From Cyanoderma ruficeps (Eukaryota > Chordata > Aves > Passeriformes > Timaliidae): DNA of 64,000 nt. The stretch spans positions 17,395,003 through 17,459,002 of the forward strand of contig VZDJ01007753.1 of assembly GCA_008694505.1 (NCBI GenBank), read 5' to 3'. The notes under the pieces were generated by a model that saw only the letters and a list, made by a program, of their open reading frames with translations, was not told the DNA's origin and ran no database searches. A program made the translations under genes and the position numbers. This document shows positions 60,495 through 64,000 of this stretch, piece by piece (positions within the stretch are counted from its first letter, which is position 1; the number at the start of each line of letters is the position of its first letter).

Positions 60495-60640
60495 GATGAA
60501 GAAAGTAGTGCATTGCCCAGAGGGACTGTGCATCTCCATGCTTGAAGGTTTTTCTTCAAGACTCAACTGGATAAAGTCCAGAGCAACTGTCTGGACGAGA
60601 CACTTCCTGAAGATTCTTCCAACCTGTGATACCTTGTGAT
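60495..60640 (+). mobile_element. CR1 3'-end fragment, sense
   Basis: The segment TTGCCCAGAGGGACTGTGCATCTCC, then TTCAAGACTCAACTGGATAAAG, then CAGAGCAACTGTCTGGACGAG and TTCTTCCAACCTGTGATACC follows the 3' end of avian CR1 elements (in the consensus: a GCCCAGGGA-G-GGTGGA block, TTCAAGACC, GGATGGGGCTTTGAGCAACCTG, CCTTCCAACC). The terminal microsatellite is degraded. Confidence 0.65.
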
Positions 60641-63600
60641 AGACCATAAATTCTGCAGCCCTGAGCCCTGCAGTTTGGTGAAGATGTGCAGATTACTGCA
60701 GCATCCTGGTTTCAGCTCCCATAGGAGTTCTCCAGTTGTCCACACTTTGCTATGCCACAAACAGCCCAGTCCACTTTAAATTACTGACATAAAACATTTG
60801 GGAAAAACACCACCTGGTTGTGATACACTGAAATTACCTTCTGAAAGGAGACAGGTCCGTCCATGCAAGCACAGGAAAAGCTGGACAGAGGGACTTGCTT
60901 CCTGAGACCTTGCTTACTGAGTGGGGCAAAACCCTGCAAGGTCCCCAGCATCTCTGTCTCCCCAAAGCTGACTCTGACTCCTCAGGCTGCTGCTGTATGA
61001 AGTTGGGGAGGATCTGCCTTTCCCAGACAGTGGCTGCAGCTGGTCTTCCTTACAGAAAGGGGGCATAAGTGGCTGCCATCAGCCACAGCCTGCCTTGGGG
61101 CTCCAGAAAGTGCAACTCACACAAACTCCCAGCCCCACTCCCCTCTCACCACCAAAGCTGCTATGGGAAGGGGATCTTACTGCAGAGCTCTGTATATTTC
61201 TATGAGCTTTGTTTCCCCCAGCATTGCCTTAAAAAGCCCAGCAAGGATTTTCTCACCACTGCCATTATCAGGAAGAGGTGAAGGCATCCGTACAAGCCTC
61301 ATCATCTCATTGCTCAACTCCCATCCATTAGTAATCGCCTCAGCACAGTCCATGTCTGCTCCGGCTGCAGCAGTGGAGAAAGGACAGTATCATCTCTTTT
61401 CCAGGGAATTCAGCTTTGGATGCCATACCAGCAGATAAACTACAACCTCCTGTTCCCCTGCTGTCTTGCAGCAAAACAAGTTGCTCACATACAGGACTAA
61501 CACCATGCTGAACCGTCTGCCAGGAGAGAGCCGCCTGCCTAAAAAGAGGATTTGTTAGCTGTCAGCCCAAAGGAAGGCACTAAGAGATGAGAGAAGAATT
61601 ACATAAAGGTTTTAAATGCAGACCAGTCAATCCTCTCAGGTTGTGGCTGGTTTATGGGGACCTTTCCCTCAATAGGAAGAGCAGGGGAAAAGGCTCTCAC
61701 ACTACTCGTTCAATGAGTTGGAACATAGCCTCCCACAGAAACAACAGACTATCATACAGAACCACTCTTTCAGAGGAGTAAAATCTGAATGCATTGCATT
61801 TCATCCCATCTCCTCTCCCTTAACCCCATAATGAGCCCCCCCCAGGTCCCTTCCCAGCAGCCTCTCCCCTTGCAATCCCTGCTCCCGTGTGCCTCACAGC
61901 TCACCCCTTACCACAGCCAGTTGCAGTCTTCTGACCTGTTACCCATGTCCAGCATCACTTCTGACAAGAGTTTTATCCATCATACAAGCTGCAGCCCCTG
62001 TGGTGACATCCCCACATCCTGATTGAGAGATTTTGAGAGAAGGCAGATTTCTGCTGCTGTACCAGCCACATCCAGCTATCCAAAAAACTGTCACAGGGAG
62101 ACAGCACCTTTGCATTGGTATGTAGACAAGGAATACTAAATTGTTTCCAGGAGCATAAAACATTACTCTGCGGGAGAAATGTGTGAAACAGGAAGGTGGC
62201 CCTTATTACCCACACTGCTCCCACAGCCACCCACCTTCTGCTGAGATTGGTCACTGCTCCAGCTGCAAGGAGATGCCTGTAAGTTGGATCCTGCCCTGGT
62301 CTAGGCTGACCTAGCACTGTGTGTGGTGGAGCGTGGGAACCTCTACCATGAATTCATTATGAATGTCGACAAGTCAACTCCTTGACCTGAAGGAAGCTTT
62401 GTCCTTCAACTCAGCTACCAGGATCCCATTACAAATGGTAAGACAGCATCTAGTTTTCTTTCCAAGATTCAACCTCAATTTTTCATCAGATGCTTCTATT
62501 TGCTCTTGCTGCTTCAGAGCTCTCTTGGTCCAGTAACTTCACTGCTAGAAAGAGATGAATTTTCTTTCCCCATGTGCCTTGTAGGGATTTATTCAGTGAA
62601 CTGGAAGACACTTTCCTGCAGACTGACCTAGTTCCACTTTTTGAGCTGTGCAGAATGCTGATCCAGTGGGCCAAAAAAACATCTGTTCAAAACACTTCCA
62701 AGGTCATCTCCCAAGTGAAAGATGGAGATCTGGAAAACAAAAGGGATATCTGCCCCAGCCTCCCAAACTTAAAACCCGATGTTGCATGCTCACAGGTTTG
62801 GCTCTGGGACACTGAAAGCTCTGTGTGTCCTTGGGCAGATAAGCCAGGACTTCACTTAAATTAGCTTCAGTTCAAGTAAATTCTAAAATCCTGAAAAATT
62901 ATTAAAAAAACCCCTGTGTCTCCTTTACATCACTCTGGTAAAGCCCAGAGTAACTGTTAAAGGTAGCAAACCCTTGTAAATCAGGGAAGAAGATACATTT
63001 GTGCAATAATACAAGTAAAAAGTCAAGGGATGAAATGTTGTTTACATACCAAGTAATGGCCTTCAAAGGGATCAAAATTAGGAATCCAATACAGTACAGA
63101 ACTTGTGTATCAATAAGCACTGAGAAAAGTGGTACAAGAAGAAAGCAGGAAGGAATGGACACACTGGGAAGTCTTAACAAATCCAACAAAATCAGAAAAT
63201 GGTTTAGAAGAACCTTTAAAATGAGTTTTATTGTCAGAATTTTACAAGTAGCCTTCAGCGGCATCATACAAGAAGAACTCTGTTGCAAAACTCTAATAAA
63301 TAGTCTGCCCCAAGTCCCAAAATATTTTTTGAAATAAAATAAAACCAAACTTAAAAATAAAAGAGAATAAAAGCAAGACTTCAGGATGCTCAGAGATGTT
63401 AGCAATATTTCCCATTTACAAATAATATCAGGCATTATATAAATCTCCTTCATACAAGTCATTAAAAAACCCAAGACATTCTAAACCTTTACAAAAGCAC
63501 TCCAGAAATAGTTCCAAAGAGATCCATTTCCATGACAAAACATTAGAGAAGAACTCCATGGGGATTAGCATCACAGATGAAGTTTGAGGTTGAAGTGTAG

Positions 63601-64000
63601 TGTGTACTTGTGTGCAGCAAGATTAAAGAGCGTGAAAAAGGGATTTGAAGAGAGCATGGAAGTCTGTGACAAGACTGTGCCTGTGATTTTCATCTGTGTA
63701 TTTGAGAAAGCGATAAAGGGGAGTGAGAGGATGCTCTCAAAATTAACCCCCAAATACACTGCACTTTACGGAAGGCAATATTTACTAAGGTAGTAACTAT
63801 ATCCTCAGAAGGGAGTAGAAAAGGTTTCTAAGCACACTGCACAGTTCAATGCCTGTGCAGACTGCAGTGCTTAAAAGCTGTATTTTGACACCTAAAAGGT
63901 ATTTTCTGTAGAGGTAACACGTTGTGGCAAGTTAGCTGTTCCTTCAAAGAACAAGAAATCAACTTTGCTGGCATGAAGCAGTTTGGGAAATCTCGTGTGA
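60641..64000. other. non-coding stretch to the end of the window
   Basis: No supported gene is present. Between 62.9 and 63.8 kb the sequence is AT-rich and gives a 190-codon Leu/Ile/Phe-rich minus frame (62902-63474) with no domain. It could be 3' UTR or intron of a flanking gene, but nothing shows this. Confidence 0.45.

Noticed and set aside
62902..63474. 190-codon minus-strand frame that looks membrane-like
   Set aside because: It is Leu/Ile/Phe-rich because the DNA is AT-rich. Helices have no charged boundaries or loops typical of a real transporter, and no family is recognised.
1..64000. tRNA, rRNA, CRISPR arrays, prokaryotic operons
   Set aside because: No tRNA B-box, rRNA signature or regularly spaced repeats were found. 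The sequence has vertebrate character throughout.

Overview
This is vertebrate chromosomal DNA, almost certainly from a bird and plausibly a songbird. It is AT-rich, intron-like or intergenic sequence with very low coding density. It holds decayed copies of the CR1 LINE family, one clean solo LTR of ERVL type, and two isolated CpG islands. One gene is certain. It is an intronless-coding ITPRIP-like/Mab-21-domain gene of the ITPRIPL1 group (CDS 23489-25204, + strand, 571 codons plus stop).

Layout: 1-7.6 kb is AT-rich with no supported exon. A CpG island spans about 7.65-9.15 kb. It has GC boxes and a good minus-strand splice donor at 8650|8649, so it looks like a promoter with a non-coding first exon of a leftward gene whose body lies outside or is not recognisable here. 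9.2-16.8 kb is featureless apart from short repeats and a hairpin. 16.8-17.72 kb is an ancient antisense CR1. 19.8-20.1 kb is a 301-bp solo LTR with a perfect 5-bp target-site duplication. 21.4-25.4 kb is the ITPRIPL1 neighbourhood: an ATTC repeat, a possible degraded paralogue fragment, a putative 5' non-coding exon, the gene itself, and tandem-repetitive 3' sequence. 26.76-28.24 kb is bounded by two nearly identical 57-bp arms in inverted orientation. 28.4-52.2 kb is AT-rich non-coding sequence with a compound CA/TA/GA microsatellite and one weak LTR-like edge. 52.24-53.05 kb is a second CpG island with a near-consensus CTCF site, next to a small leftward ORF followed by two poly(A) signals. 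53-64 kb contains a possible rightward transcript end at 54.23 kb and two sense-orientation CR1 remnants (55.9-56.6 and 60.5-60.6 kb).

There is no operon-like organisation, no tRNA or rRNA gene that I could find, and no prokaryotic or CRISPR-type system. The best leads are the 57-bp inverted repeat pair, the unidentified small gene beside the 52.5-kb CpG island, and the acidic, catalytically compromised Mab-21 protein with a possible decayed relative about 1.8 kb upstream. Family and repeat assignments come from pattern recognition without database searches.
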